From NCBI GenBank assembly GCA_963849365.1, contig CAWKHA010000004.1, forward strand, positions 620,001 to 684,000: 64,000 nucleotides of DNA, in the 5' to 3' direction. Positions 1 to 8,749 of the stretch are shown here, in pieces. The notes beneath the pieces are model-generated. The model was given only the letters and a program-made list of their open reading frames with translations. It searched no databases and was not told where the DNA came from. The translations under genes were made by a program, and so were the position numbers. Each line of letters starts with the position of its first letter. Position 1 is the first letter of the stretch. Source of the DNA: CAVQCJ01 sp963849365. GTDB lineage: Bacteria; Actinomycetota; Actinomycetes; Prado026.

Positions 1-26
1 TGGTTGAACAGCACGACGTCGGCCAT
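1..26 (-). CDS. 5' end of a protein running off the left edge (MADVVLFN...)
   Basis: Only the first eight codons are inside the window. They read MADVVLFN on the minus strand, and a CAGGAG ribosome-binding site lies six bases before the ATG. The opening resembles the first beta strand of dienelactone-hydrolase-type alpha/beta hydrolases, which often begin MAEVVLF. Eight residues are too few to establish this. The site-plus-start arrangement is clear; the family is a guess. Confidence 0.35.
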
Positions 27-549
27 CTTCGGCTCCTGATCCTACGTCGGCAATCGAGGCAACCCGGAGGTGCGCAGTTCGACGGTGGAGCGCATCCCGG
101 ACGATCTGCGTCCGGAACCGCTCGACAACCGCTCATCGACATGCGCGTGATCCGGGGGCGATCGGTACTGCCGGATCTGATCAGCCCCGTAACGGGTCCC
201 CTCTGTGCGCCATGGGGCCTGACAGTTGACGACGTGTTCCGCCGTGTCCCCTGGGGTCAGTCCTCCCAGGTCCATCGGACCTTGCCATTCCCCGAGCTGG
301 CTCCTGTGCATGTTCGGGTCAAGGATCATGACCGCTCGCCAGGTCAGCGATGCCTGCGGAACCGGCAGGTCCGATCCGTTGGCCGCGGTGACCCACAAAG
401 TGGGCCACGCGCGACGTTCCCTCGATCCCGAAGAACGGCGGAATCGCTTGCATTCTGCGGTGACTGAGACCTCCGTGACTGGCCACATTGTGGGGAAGAA
501 CTTTGGCCAGTCTTGGACCCCCGAGTGGCGCGCGGGATAGCGTGGGCCG
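27..549. other. Intergenic region without a recognisable gene
   Basis: About 520 bases between the left-edge minus-strand gene and the isochorismatase-like gene. Open frames exist on both strands, but their translations are arginine- and proline-rich and carry no family pattern. It must hold both divergent promoters. I saw no convincing palindrome or hairpin. Confidence 0.5.
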
Positions 550-1128
550 GTGAGCAGTGACCCGTACCAGCAGTGGGCCCTGGTCGTCGTCGATGTCCAG
601 CAGGGTTTCGACGACCCCTACTGGGGGGCTCGCAACAATCCCGACTGCGATCGCAATATCGCAGCACTCGTCGAGGCGTGGTCTGCCAACGGCCGCCCGC
701 TTGTCTACGTCAGACACGACTCGGTCGAGGACGGCTCGCCGCTCGACCGCGAGCGCGCTGGCAACCAGCTCAAGCCGTACCTGACGGCGACTCCCGACCT
801 GATCGTGTCGAAGTCGGTGAACTCGGCTTTCCACGGCGCACCCGACCTGCACGCGTGGCTGGTCGCCCAGCGAACCGCTGGCATCGTCGTCTGCGGAATC
901 ACGACCAACCATTGCTGCGAGACGACGGCCCGTGTCGGCGGCAACCTGGGCCATGACGTGCTGTTCGCCCTCGACGCGACTCACACGTTTGATCGGGCCG
1001 GACCCGACGGCCGCACCATGACCGCCGACGAGTTGGCCCGTGCCACGGCAACTAACCTCCACGGCGAGTTCGCCACGGTCACCCGAACCGCCGACCTCCT
1101 CGCCGGGGTCGCGCGCGTCCTCGACTGA
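550..1128 (+). CDS. Isochorismatase-family cysteine hydrolase
   Basis: A 192-residue protein, the usual length for the isochorismatase/nicotinamidase-like hydrolase fold. The catalytic triad is visible: Asp15 in the first strand (VVVDVQQGF), Lys88 in SKSVNSAF, and nucleophile Cys122 in GITTNHCCETTAR, which follows the non-proline cis-peptide region. Such enzymes hydrolyse amides or vinyl ethers; the substrate cannot be read from sequence. The GTG start at 550 puts Asp15 at the normal distance from the N-terminus. It is cytosolic, with no signal peptide. Neighbours give no pathway hint, so the family call is firm and the reaction is not. Confidence 0.9.
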   Translation: MSSDPYQQWALVVVDVQQGFDDPYWGARNNPDCDRNIAALVEAWSANGRPLVYVRHDSVEDGSPLDRERAGNQLKPYLTATPDLIVSKSVNSAFHGAPDLHAWLVAQRTAGIVVCGITTNHCCETTARVGGNLGHDVLFALDATHTFDRAGPDGRTMTADELARATATNLHGEFATVTRTADLLAGVARVLD

Positions 1129-1691
1129 CCCACCGTCGACGCCGCGCGCCGCGACGCAGGCCGGGCTCCGCGCGTCGCGCCGTGCGGTTCGCGGCGATCA
1201 TCGGCAGTATTCGGGGCATGCCATCGCCGACCCCGACAGACCTCCTGCCAGGCCTGCCCGCGCACCGCGTCGCATTGTCGGGCTACACATCCCGTGCCGA
1301 CGCTGAAGGCAAAGTGATGACCACAGCCGACGCCGCGAGCCTGTCGGATTCTGTCCTGCTCCAACTCTCGCTCGCGCAGGTTCTTGCCCTGTCGTAGCGC
1401 CACGACGCTAAACGCACCGGTGACCACGAACGCACCGACAGTGCCAACGGCTTCGACCCAAGCTGCGGGCCTCGCTCACGCGCCGAGCGTAGAGCCGCTG
1501 CCCGCCCTCACTCTGGAGAACACGCTCCGGGTCCAACGTGGGTTACGCGACGTTCTCGATCATCCCGTCCGCGGCGCTTCCAGCAGTCCCTCATCCGCCA
1601 GACCTCGGCCCCGACGACCCAGGCCGGCGCCCAGGCCAACCGGTGCCGGCTGGCCAGCTCCCGCCCGTGCATCACTTCTGTCTCCCACGGG
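1129..1691. other. Intergenic region without a recognisable gene
   Basis: About 560 bases between a plus-strand and a minus-strand gene that converge here. The open frames present are short and compositionally unlike proteins. I found neither a strong terminator hairpin nor an RNA gene. Given the pseudogenes nearby it may be decayed coding sequence, but no family is recognisable. Confidence 0.4.
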
Positions 1692-2255
1692 CTACGCCGA
1701 TGTCTGCCCTGGGACGCGGAAGCGGAGGAGGGTGACGGCTCCCGAGCGTTTGCTGCTGATCGGTTCCAGGTCTACTCGAGCGAGTCCCGGGGACGAAAAG
1801 GGGATGCCGTCGCCGGCAAGAATGGGCAGTACGTACACCAGGATCTCGTCGACGAGCCCGCGCTGCAGACACTGACCGGCCACGTCAGCGCCGAGGATCT
1901 CCAGGTCCTTGCCGCCCGCAGCGTCCAGCGCGGTGGCGACCGCTGTCCCGATGTCACCGGTGAGAACCCTGACCACCGGGTCCGGCGGCTCCAGGGGCCG
2001 ATGAGTCAGGAGGAACATGGGTCCGGAGAACGGGTAGTCGTAGCTGCCCGGCTCCTCGGCCTCCATCCTGTCGCCCGTGTCCCATGTCCGTCGGCCGATG
2101 AGCATGGCGCCGGTGGCCGCCGCGATCTCCGCGAAATCGTCCGGCGCCACGAGGCGGCTCAAACGCGGCCAACTCCGCGAGTCCATCGCATGACCGGGAC
2201 CGGCGATGAAGCCGTCGAGCGACATTGCCCTGTTCACGACGACTTTGCCGCTCAT
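1692..2255 (-). CDS. Dihydrofolate-reductase-like / RibD C-terminal domain protein
   Basis: 187 residues from the ATG at 2255 (MSGKVVVNRAMSLDGFIAG), the typical opening of RibD-C/DHFR-fold reductases. An in-frame start 30 bases upstream would add a charged tail of no family character, so I prefer 2255. Family marks include the SLDGFIAG loop, LIGRRTWD in the first third, and the glycine-rich LEILGADVAGQCLQ segment that contacts NADPH, followed by VDEILVYVLPILAGDG. The protein probably uses NADPH to reduce a small heterocycle. It is a stand-alone paralogue, not a riboflavin operon gene. The exact substrate is unknown. Confidence 0.88.
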   Translation of the reverse strand: MSGKVVVNRAMSLDGFIAGPGHAMDSRSWPRLSRLVAPDDFAEIAAATGAMLIGRRTWDTGDRMEAEEPGSYDYPFSGPMFLLTHRPLEPPDPVVRVLTGDIGTAVATALDAAGGKDLEILGADVAGQCLQRGLVDEILVYVLPILAGDGIPFSSPGLARVDLEPISSKRSGAVTLLRFRVPGQTSA

Positions 2256-2410
2256 GTCACGCCCACCATCCCGTCTCCACAACAAGTCACGAAAGCCTAA
2301 CCGTCGGCACGTCCGACGGCACTCGACGCAGCCGACTCCGAGTCGTTCCGCGATCCTCGCCGAGGTGTCCTCCCGCGCATATTGGGCCGGATCAGATCAG
2401 CTCTAGAACG

Positions 2411-2560
2411 GCATCCCTTCGCGGAGTTGTCGATCTGCACACAGTCCAGCACCCCGCCCTCGGGGTCCATCCTGGTGATCACACTGCGCCGGCGAGCCAG
2501 ATCCACCCCCACGAACTGACCCGGCCCGGCATACGATTTCCTCACGGCGGCCTCCCAACA
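2411..2560 (-). pseudogene. Fragment of an IS110-family transposase (N-terminus only)
   Basis: Reading the minus strand gives GQFVGVDLARRRSVITRMD followed by a GVLDCVQIDN segment. This matches the start of IS110-type DEDD transposases, in which the first catalytic Asp lies in the GVDLA strand. About 45 residues are recognisable. The rest of the RuvC-like domain and the C-terminal Tnp_20 domain are absent, and the frame then runs through unrelated residues. It is a dead remnant, and its sequence differs from the two intact IS110 genes at 11.2 and 14.65 kb. Confidence 0.65.
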
Positions 2561-2668
2561 CGTGGTCTTCACTGGCAACCCGAGAATGACTCGGGCACCA
2601 CGGGAACGGGAGGCCCCATCCCCTCATCGCAGCACTTCGGTGCGGCCTAGCCAGAGCGTCGCGGCCAC

Positions 2669-3103
2669 TCAGTCGAGACAGAACTCGTTGCCCTCGATGT
2701 CCTGCATCACGAGGCACGACTCGTCGTCGCCATCGGCAAGCAGTAGTCGAACGCGTACCGCGCCGAGCGCGACCAGGCGTGCGCATTCGGCCTCAAGTAC
2801 GGCCAGGCGCTCTTCACCCACCAGCCCGGTGCCGACCCGCACGTCAAGATGCAGCCGATTCTTGACGACCTTGCCTTCAGGAACGCGCTGGAAGAACAGT
2901 CGCGGGCCCACACCTGAGGGATCAATGCATGCGAACCTTGAACCCTGATGCTCAGGTGGCAGCGCGCGATCGAAATCGTCCCAAGTAGCAAACCCCTCCG
3001 GTGGCGGCGGTATGACGTACCCCAACACCTCGCACCAGAAACGAGCGACGCGCTCAGGTTCTGCGCAGTCGAAGGTGACTTGGATCTGCTTGACCGACGC
3101 CAT
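2669..3103 (-). CDS. VOC (glyoxalase/bleomycin-resistance fold) protein
   Basis: 144 residues from the ATG at 3103 (MASVKQIQVTFDCAEPERVARFW). This is the usual opening of single-domain glyoxalase_6-type VOC proteins, and it contains CEVLGYVIPPPPEGF. The second half holds NRLHLDVRVG and ends LVMQDIEGNEFCLD, the paired motifs supplying metal-ligand positions (His in HLDV, Glu in GNEF). An in-frame ATG ten codons upstream gives a less typical N-terminus. Function could be metal-dependent isomerisation, ring opening or antibiotic binding. The gene is monocistronic. Confidence 0.88.
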   Translation of the reverse strand: MASVKQIQVTFDCAEPERVARFWCEVLGYVIPPPPEGFATWDDFDRALPPEHQGSRFACIDPSGVGPRLFFQRVPEGKVVKNRLHLDVRVGTGLVGEERLAVLEAECARLVALGAVRVRLLLADGDDESCLVMQDIEGNEFCLD

Positions 3104-3372
3104 CGGCCCACCATAGAGGCGCGACCCAGCCATCGCCGCGCGGGTCGCGGTCTCGCGTCACATGGGTTGGTGACACACCCAGGAGGACCTGCGCCCGTCC
3201 GACCGCGCGAAGTTCACCCGGAAGCACCCCGGTTCGGTCGTGGCCGCGACCGAGTCCAGCGTCGGCGGCCGCCTCTTCCGTCACCCGCACACACACTGTC
3301 GGATCCGTTCAGTCCTCCAACGGCACATACCGTGAGGTCAGCGGCCGCACGTCCGGCCAACTGAACTGTTGA

Positions 3373-3930
3373 TTACGTGGCGCCGCGAAGCTTGCCGTTC
3401 TTGGACACCGCTGGGTCCGTGCAAGCGGAGAGGTCGAAGCAGCACGGCCGCCGCTTGCCGTGTTGCATCTTGGAAATGCTCACCTCTACTCGGCGCTGGC
3501 GCGTCACCGGGTTTGCGGTCCCGTTGACCCAACGCACCCATTCCCAACGGGCCATCGGCGTGATGTCGCCCCACATGTCTCGGATGTTCTGGGGCGCGGC
3601 CGCCAGAGCCGTTGCCAGGTCTGACGGCACGTCCGGCTCCGGCCAGTCTCGAGTTACCTCAATGACCAGGGTGACGACGTCTCCGGCGCCTATGTCAGCG
3701 GCGTGCCGGAGTCCTTGCGGAATGTGCATCCAGTGGCCCCTTAGGCCGTCTGGCTCCAGCACCGTCTGAAACTCATAGCCATTGATCGCTCCCTGCACGG
3801 CCACCTGACCGCGTGATGGCAACCCCCCGCTCGCCTCCCTGGGCAACCGCACGATGGTCGATGAGTCGATGCTGTCCAGCCTGGCCGCGAATCGAATCGC
3901 CGTCCCGGTCCTGTGACTCACACCAGGCAT
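3373..3930 (-). CDS. DUF1905 + YdeI/OmpD-associated domain protein
   Basis: 185 residues. The first ~100 residues form the DUF1905 beta-barrel pattern: FAARLDSIDSSTIVRLP, then GYEFQTVLEPDGLRGHWMHIP, then GAGDVVTLVIEVTRDWPEPD. The second half (SDLATALAAAPQNIRDMWGDITPMARWEWVRWV) is the helical YdeI-like bacteriocin-protection domain, with its conserved pattern of aromatic residues. It ends in a cysteine-containing tail. Proteins with this two-domain layout are widespread, cytosolic and of unknown biochemical role. Neighbours do not form an operon with it. Confidence 0.85.
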   Translation of the reverse strand: MPGVSHRTGTAIRFAARLDSIDSSTIVRLPREASGGLPSRGQVAVQGAINGYEFQTVLEPDGLRGHWMHIPQGLRHAADIGAGDVVTLVIEVTRDWPEPDVPSDLATALAAAPQNIRDMWGDITPMARWEWVRWVNGTANPVTRQRRVEVSISKMQHGKRRPCCFDLSACTDPAVSKNGKLRGAT

Positions 3931-4126
3931 GCTTTCACGGCGTCACCACGCCGGGTACCCGATGGGCATCAGCACCATTTCGCGGATCTTGGGAAGTTCC
4001 TCGGGTGCCGCTGCTGCCAACGGATCGCCACCGCACTCTCGATCAATCCGCCGACGGCGAGAACCCGACTCAGAATGGCCGGTTCGTCCGCCCGTGAACA
4101 GGTAGGCGCATTGGTGCGCCTGCGAC

Positions 4127-4448
4127 TAAGAGAGGTCGAGGGTCAACGCGGAGACGGGGTGGATCAGCACGAGCAGCAGCCTGCGGCCAAGCGGAAGGTG
4201 AGCGAGGTCTGCCCGAAGCACGAGCTACCGCCCGGCAGGTACGTCAACTTCGCGTGGACGACTCAGGTAGTACCACCGGCGCACTCGGACGCGGTGGGAT
4301 CCCGGCGAGACCGGTACGACAAGAGCTCCCTCATGCGGTGCCACGCCCGCTCGGCGCCCGTCCACGTAGACCACGAACGCGGCGACTCGCGGGTCCCAAA
4401 CACCCAACGACGATCGTTGCGGACAACGATCTCCGTGTTCTGCTCCAC
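4127..4448 (-). pseudogene. Small hypothetical gene broken by a frameshift and a stop
   Basis: Two overlapping minus-strand frames read as one protein. The first begins MEQNTEIVVRNDRRWVFGTR at 4448. About 4385 the sense continues one frame over as DPRVAAFVVYVDGRRAG, then VVPVSPGSHRVRVRRWYYLS and REVDVPAG. A TAG at 4225-4227 interrupts it. The same frame then continues LVLRADLAHLPLGRR to another stop near 4127. The middle resembles the beta-rich segments of PEGA-like small proteins. That one frameshift and one stop separate coherent blocks is my inference. Alternatively the short piece ending at 4225 may still be translated. Confidence 0.5.
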
Positions 4449-4927
4449 GACTCCCTATCGGCTGCATTCAAGATCGACAAGAGCGGCCCCTAGTTCCGGG
4501 ACAGCGCGGTCCGTCCCGCACATCACATATGTGCTCGCGGGGTCGCTCGCGCCCCGGCACACTCGTCGTCATGTCTCGCAGCCGCCTCATCGATTCAGTG
4601 GGAGGGCGACCTGCGCGGCCTGACTGACCAGGGCGTCCGAGACCGGCTGGCGTTGGCAACCAAGAACGCCGCCGACTCGCAGGGCGGCCGTGGACGGAAC
4701 CCCAAGGCTGCCCGGATGTGGCGAGATAAGGCCGCCCGAGCCGAGGCTGAGCTGGAACTCAGAGGACTTGCTCGGTAGCCCGCTAACGCACTTCGGGGCG
4801 CTCCAGGGGGGCCCTCGGACGCTGCCGCGTCGGGTTCGGCGAGATGGCCATGCCAGGCAGGCGCCAGGCGTACCGTCCCGGCGCTGGATCGAGGCTGAGA
4901 GCGAGCGAGCGTGACCCAGGACTACAA
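4449..4927. other. Mostly non-coding region with a start-less open frame
   Basis: About 480 bases. From 4494 to 4778 the plus strand has an open frame whose last ~50 residues are lysine-, arginine-, alanine- and glutamate-rich (RDRLALATKNAADSQGG, then ARMWRDKAARAEAELELRG), like the helical tail of a real protein. There is no ATG or GTG upstream in that frame, so it looks like the 3' end of a deleted gene. No family is recognisable. Confidence 0.3.
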
Positions 4928-5671
4928 CTAGTGCGGGCCCACCGGTCCGGTCGCCCCGCTGAGCGTGGTGATCCTGGGCGGGCTTGCGGACGATGCTCTG
5001 GACGTCGGGGGCGACGGGCTAAAGCCCTTTACCAGCAACCAGACGGCGAAGACCATCTCCTGGACCGCGATGGGCAGGAAGAGAAGCACGTACCCGGTCA
5101 CTGGATTGTCGCTGAACAGCGCCAGCAGGCAGGCGGTGATCATCGGAAGCGCCGCGGCCAAGCCCCAGCCCGACAGCCAGCGCGGAACGAGACGGGATCG
5201 GTACAACACGACGTAGTACATGCACGCACCCAAGGTGAACGCGAAGACCGCGACGAGAGCGGAGTGTTCGCGAACGCTCAGGAGCGAGTCGGCCATCGCA
5301 TATATCGGGGCACGATCGGCGGCCGATGCCGTGGCGAACTGCTGGCCGAGGGTGCCGATGGATAGCAGGCTCACGACGGCGGCCGTGTAGAAGACCGCTT
5401 CGATGGTCCTGAAGACCACTGAACCCAGCGCCAGGGTGGCGTTGATCTCCTTCAGCAGTGGGTAGAGGGCGATGGCGATGCCGACGCTGGCGCCTGCCGC
5501 GATCAGGTACAGGAGCGCAGCGGCAGCCATCTGATCGGCGTGGTTGGCGACTCCCGTCAGGTAGTCCGCCCCGGTGAGGGCGGGTAAGAGCGCAGCCGCC
5601 GCGAGCGACGAGACGGTCGCGAGAATGAATAGGGCTCCCGTTGCGATCGCGATTCTTCGAGTTGCGCGCAT
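4928..5671 (-). CDS. DUF4386 multi-pass membrane protein
   Basis: 247 residues from the ATG at 5671, preceded by a GA-rich ribosome-binding region 14 bases after the end of the upstream gene. There are about six hydrophobic segments: IATGALFILATVSSLAAAAL, AAAALLYLIAAGASVGIAIAL, a central helix pair around FRTIEAVFYTAAVVSLLSIG, then LVAVFAFTLGACMYYVVLY and two C-terminal helices. The family signature YYVVLYRSRLVPRWLSGWGL, with the paired arginines, is complete. Function is unknown. It follows a DDN-type flavoprotein gene and a second DUF4386 gene on the same strand, probably as one transcript. Confidence 0.88.
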   Translation of the reverse strand: MRATRRIAIATGALFILATVSSLAAAALLPALTGADYLTGVANHADQMAAAALLYLIAAGASVGIAIALYPLLKEINATLALGSVVFRTIEAVFYTAAVVSLLSIGTLGQQFATASAADRAPIYAMADSLLSVREHSALVAVFAFTLGACMYYVVLYRSRLVPRWLSGWGLAAALPMITACLLALFSDNPVTGYVLLFLPIAVQEMVFAVWLLVKGFSPSPPTSRASSASPPRITTLSGATGPVGPH

Positions 5672-5684
5672 GGTGAGTCTCTTC

Positions 5685-6236
5685 TCAGAGTGAGGAAGTG
5701 GCGGTAGAGCCACTTCGGGCGGAAGGGTCTGATCGGGACAACCGGACTGTCTGGTGTCGAGCAGTCCCGTCGCGCGGTTCGAGGACGACCACGGGCGTCT
5801 CGGTCGACCGCAGACCGGCGTACGCGTCGATCTGCGGGTCGAGCGCGACCCAGCGCTGCCACAGCCGATCACGCTCGTCCCCGGCGGCCTGGCGCGCGCG
5901 CACCGGGCGTGGACGCTGGCCCGCTAGTCGAACCATGGCGTCCGGGTGCGCCTCGAGATTGAGCCACCAAGAGGGATGACCCTCGTCCACCCAGCCGTTC
6001 ATCGCGAGCGCGACGAGGTCAGGGCCATCCTCGACGTAGCCGATGATGACGCCGCGTTCCTGCCCGGACTGCCGCCCGATGGTCGTCAGGCGTAGCGCAC
6101 CCCAGCCGCGCTTGTTCGACGTGGTCCACAGGAACCGGCCTCCACTCAGTCGGTAGAGCGCTCGATGAGCGCGCCAAGCCGTGTGCACGAACCACGGCGG
6201 CGAGATTCTCGGCGGTCTGGGTGAAGGTGTGTTCAT
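5685..6236 (-). CDS. Deazaflavin (F420)-dependent nitroreductase-family protein (DDN/DUF385 type)
   Basis: About 183 residues. The core reads SNKRGWGALRLTTIGRQSGQ, then RGVIIGYVEDGPDLVALAMNG, then HPSWWLNLEAHPDAMVRLAGQ. This is the split-beta-barrel F420/flavin-binding pattern of the Ddn family, including the GRxSG turn and the HPxWxxNL motif. Such proteins use reduced F420 to reduce quinones or nitro compounds at the membrane. Starts at 6251 and 6236 are both possible; the former overlaps the upstream stop codon. The C-terminal ~25 residues are variable. It lies between two DUF4386 genes on the same strand, suggesting translational coupling. Confidence 0.87.
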   Translation of the reverse strand: MNTPSPRPPRISPPWFVHTAWRAHRALYRLSGGRFLWTTSNKRGWGALRLTTIGRQSGQERGVIIGYVEDGPDLVALAMNGWVDEGHPSWWLNLEAHPDAMVRLAGQRPRPVRARQAAGDERDRLWQRWVALDPQIDAYAGLRSTETPVVVLEPRDGTARHQTVRLSRSDPSARSGSTATSSL

Positions 6237-6243
6237 GGCTGAC

Positions 6244-7032
6244 CTACGCACCGGCCGGTTTGCCGCGCACGAGCTCGGGCGTGGTCGCGACAGCCGCCGG
6301 CCGGAAGCCGCGCGCGATCATCCAGACCGCCAGCACCATCTCCTGCACGGCCAGGGGGATGAACATCAGCACCTGCGCGGGACCGTTGGCTGCGAAGGCG
6401 CCGTACATCGCAAGCAGGTCGGCCGCCACATAGATGGGGATGGCCACAAGGCCCCACGCTGAGATCCAACGCGGAACGATGCGCGACCGGTACAGAAGCA
6501 CGTAGAACATTCCGGCACCAAGGCAGAACACGAGTGTGAGCACGGCGTTGGTGGCGTCAGCGTCGATGACCAGGGTGCCGACCCGCACGCCTGCCGGTGA
6601 GGCCGCGCCTCCTCCTGCCGCCATGGCCTCACCCAGCGGCACGAGCAGCAGCCAGCCGATCGCGAGGATGACGTAGCAGACTGTCTCGACCGCTCCGCGC
6701 ACAACCAGGTAGCCGACCGCCAACACCTCGTCCACCCGGCGCAGCACCGAGAACAACACGACCGGGACGAACGCGAGCGATAGCCCCATGACGAGCACGA
6801 GCAGCGCGCCGGTCACCACTGTGCCGGAGTGCTCCCCGGCATAGGCCAACGGGTCGCCCGCGTCACCAACCGGGGCAATGACGACGAAACTGAGGAATCC
6901 GGCAACCGTTCCGATGATGTACAGGATCCCGGCCGTCGTGGCGGCAGCCCGGTGCTCACGCGCCGACCGGTGGTGCTCGACCGAGACCTGCTCCGACACC
7001 GCCTTGTGCTGTAGATCAGTCACAGCACTCAC
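6244..7032 (-). CDS. DUF4386 multi-pass membrane protein (second copy)
   Basis: 262 residues, with a charged ~35-residue N-terminus before the first helix (AAATTAGILYIIGTVAGFLS). The family block MFYVLLYRSRIVPRWISAWG near residue 185 matches the copy ending at 4928, so the two are paralogues that share their C-terminal VQEMVLAVWMIARGF end. The stop lies at the start of the DDN-type gene, so the three genes form a tight minus-strand unit. A membrane role linked to the flavoprotein is possible but unproven. Confidence 0.88.
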   Translation of the reverse strand: MSAVTDLQHKAVSEQVSVEHHRSAREHRAAATTAGILYIIGTVAGFLSFVVIAPVGDAGDPLAYAGEHSGTVVTGALLVLVMGLSLAFVPVVLFSVLRRVDEVLAVGYLVVRGAVETVCYVILAIGWLLLVPLGEAMAAGGGAASPAGVRVGTLVIDADATNAVLTLVFCLGAGMFYVLLYRSRIVPRWISAWGLVAIPIYVAADLLAMYGAFAANGPAQVLMFIPLAVQEMVLAVWMIARGFRPAAVATTPELVRGKPAGA

Positions 7033-7227
7033 CTCCCGGCCGCCGAATCAGAAGCCAGGGCTACGCCGCCCTGGGCGGCCACGCACAGCCTCGCGGCCTG
7101 CCGGTCCGCTCCCGTAGAGGCGAAGGTCACCACCTGACCCAGCACCGAACGAGAGGCCGCCCCGGCCGCACTGGTCCCCGGATCGCGTACGTCTCAGAAG
7201 CGCACCTAATGGCCGGTTCTTGTGCTC

Positions 7228-7900
7228 CTAGGCGGCTCCGGCGATGAAGGCGGCAACGACGTAGTTGGCGTGCCGGTCCAGCGGGCCCGGTCGTAGCGCG
7301 CGGTGGTGCGGGGGTCGGCGTGGCGGGCAACGATCTGGACATCGCGCAGGGACTGGCAGCCCACCCGGTGGTCCATCCCGGCCTTCTTGGCCAGGCGGTG
7401 CACGATCCGGGAGGCGGCGTAGCGGTCCATGCGGCGCCCGGTGCGGGTCAGCAGCAGCGGGCCGGTGCCCCGTTCGTCGGCGGCCAGGTCCAGGGTCCGG
7501 GCGACCCGGGGGTGGGATCGGGATGAGGGCGGGTTTGCCGCCTTTGCCGATGATGTGCAGAGTGCGGTGGCCTCGTTCGGCACCGAAGTCTTCCAGGTCG
7601 ACCGAGCAGGCCTCTGAGACCCGCCCCCATCTGCATCCAGTCCAGCCCGAGGGCCTGGGACTCGGCCGAGACCCGGGGCCGGCGCACGTACTGGGCCGGG
7701 GACTTGTCCAGCCGACCGTCGATGACCATGAACCGGGAAGCCCGATCACGGTGGACAGCCGGCGGGCCACGGTGGCCCGGGCCAGGTGCCGATCCTTCGA
7801 GCCAGCGGGTGTAGATCTCCACGTGCGGGCGGGTCGCGCCGAACACGTCCAGGTGCCGGGTCTCACACCAGGCCAGGTAGGTGCGCAGGTCCGCCGGACA
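7228..7900 (-). pseudogene. Degraded tyrosine recombinase/integrase
   Basis: Recognisable integrase blocks are scattered over different minus-strand frames. They run from LRTYLAWCETRHLDVFGAT and PHVEIYTRWLE (near 7900-7790), through DRHLARATVARRLSTVIG and PAQYVRRPRV, to VSEACSVDLEDFG and HIIGKGGKPALIPIP. A last frame gives YAASRIVHRLAKKAGMD. It jumps directly to LRDVQIVARHADPRTTARYDRAR and ends LDRHANYVVAAFIAGAA. The Tyr nucleophile block survives. The upstream segment that should carry the His-x-x-Arg catalytic pair is missing, so a deletion adds to at least three frameshifts. It cannot be active. Confidence 0.8.
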
Positions 7901-8050
7901 CCTGGTTCTTCGGACGCACCCGATACGACCTCAGTGCTGTGCGGTTCGAACACGGCCCGGCCTCAGGCGCACTCCCGGGCCCGTGCCGATGAGTCGACAC
8001 GGGCCCGATAGGAACTGGGCGGGCCTCCCCTCCCTGATCCGGCCGAGCCT

Positions 8051-8506
8051 TCAGGACTTCAACTCGGCACCGTGTACACAGATCGCGTAGATGACGATCA
8101 GATCAATCGCGATCACGGTGACTGCCCAAACGGGTGCCGCCGCGACGAACGCCAAGTTGACGATCGCGCTCACCGCCGCCACCACCACACCCAGGACCCG
8201 GCCCCACATGCGACCGGCCAGCAGGGCGAACCCAGCCAGAAGCGCGACCGACCCGATCACCAGGTGGGTCCACCCCCAGGTGTTGTAGTTGACGGTGACC
8301 AGTAGTCCGTTGGACGCCACCAGGTAGTAGGTGTCCTTGAACAGCGCGGTCAACGCCTCGATGAACTGGAAGATGCCGAGCACGATCATCATCGCGCCGG
8401 CGAAGACCACCCACCCTGTCCAAGCGGTGCGCTCGGGGGTGTGGTCGACACGAACCTCGATCCGACCGTTGGTCGTCGACGGGGCCGCCTTGTATGTCTG
8501 GCTCAT
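8051..8506 (-). CDS. Four-helix membrane protein (DUF7144-like)
   Basis: 151 residues from the ATG at 8506, which has GGGAG eight bases upstream; longer in-frame extensions lack such a site. A short polar N-terminus is followed by four hydrophobic helices: WVVFAGAMMIVLGIFQFIEA, the segment after NTWGWTHLVIGSVALLAGFA, VLGVVVAAVSAIVNLAFVAA, and VTVIAIDLIVIYAICVHG. The NYNTWGWTHL loop and the R(M)WGR turn are typical of a small actinobacterial integral membrane family with no assigned function. It stands alone between the integrase remnant and a LuxR gene. Confidence 0.82.
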   Translation of the reverse strand: MSQTYKAAPSTTNGRIEVRVDHTPERTAWTGWVVFAGAMMIVLGIFQFIEALTALFKDTYYLVASNGLLVTVNYNTWGWTHLVIGSVALLAGFALLAGRMWGRVLGVVVAAVSAIVNLAFVAAAPVWAVTVIAIDLIVIYAICVHGAELKS

Positions 8507-8749
8507 CACGCGCTCCCTTCCGGGACTCAAGCCGGAAGGCCAACGGCCCAGCGGCCGTCCTGTTTCAAGCCTCAGACGCGACGGCTGCCGCTGCCAGAGT
8601 CTTTCGACCCGACCTCGTATGTCCAGCGCCCGACCCTGAGAGCACAAGAACCGACCAGTGTGTGCGGCGGTTATCGATCAGGCAGTTTGGGATCAACAAC
8701 GGACCACACGACACTCTGCTGGTCTAGGCCGGGCCAGGATCGCCGATTC

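Noticed and set aside
319..1062. Long minus-strand open frame over the isochorismatase gene
   Set aside because: It is antisense to a gene with a complete catalytic triad, and its translation has the Arg/Val/Asp bias of a shadow frame.
4494..4778. Open plus-strand frame with a protein-like charged C-terminus
   Set aside because: There is no ATG, GTG or other plausible start and no recognisable family; kept only as a possible remnant in the region note.
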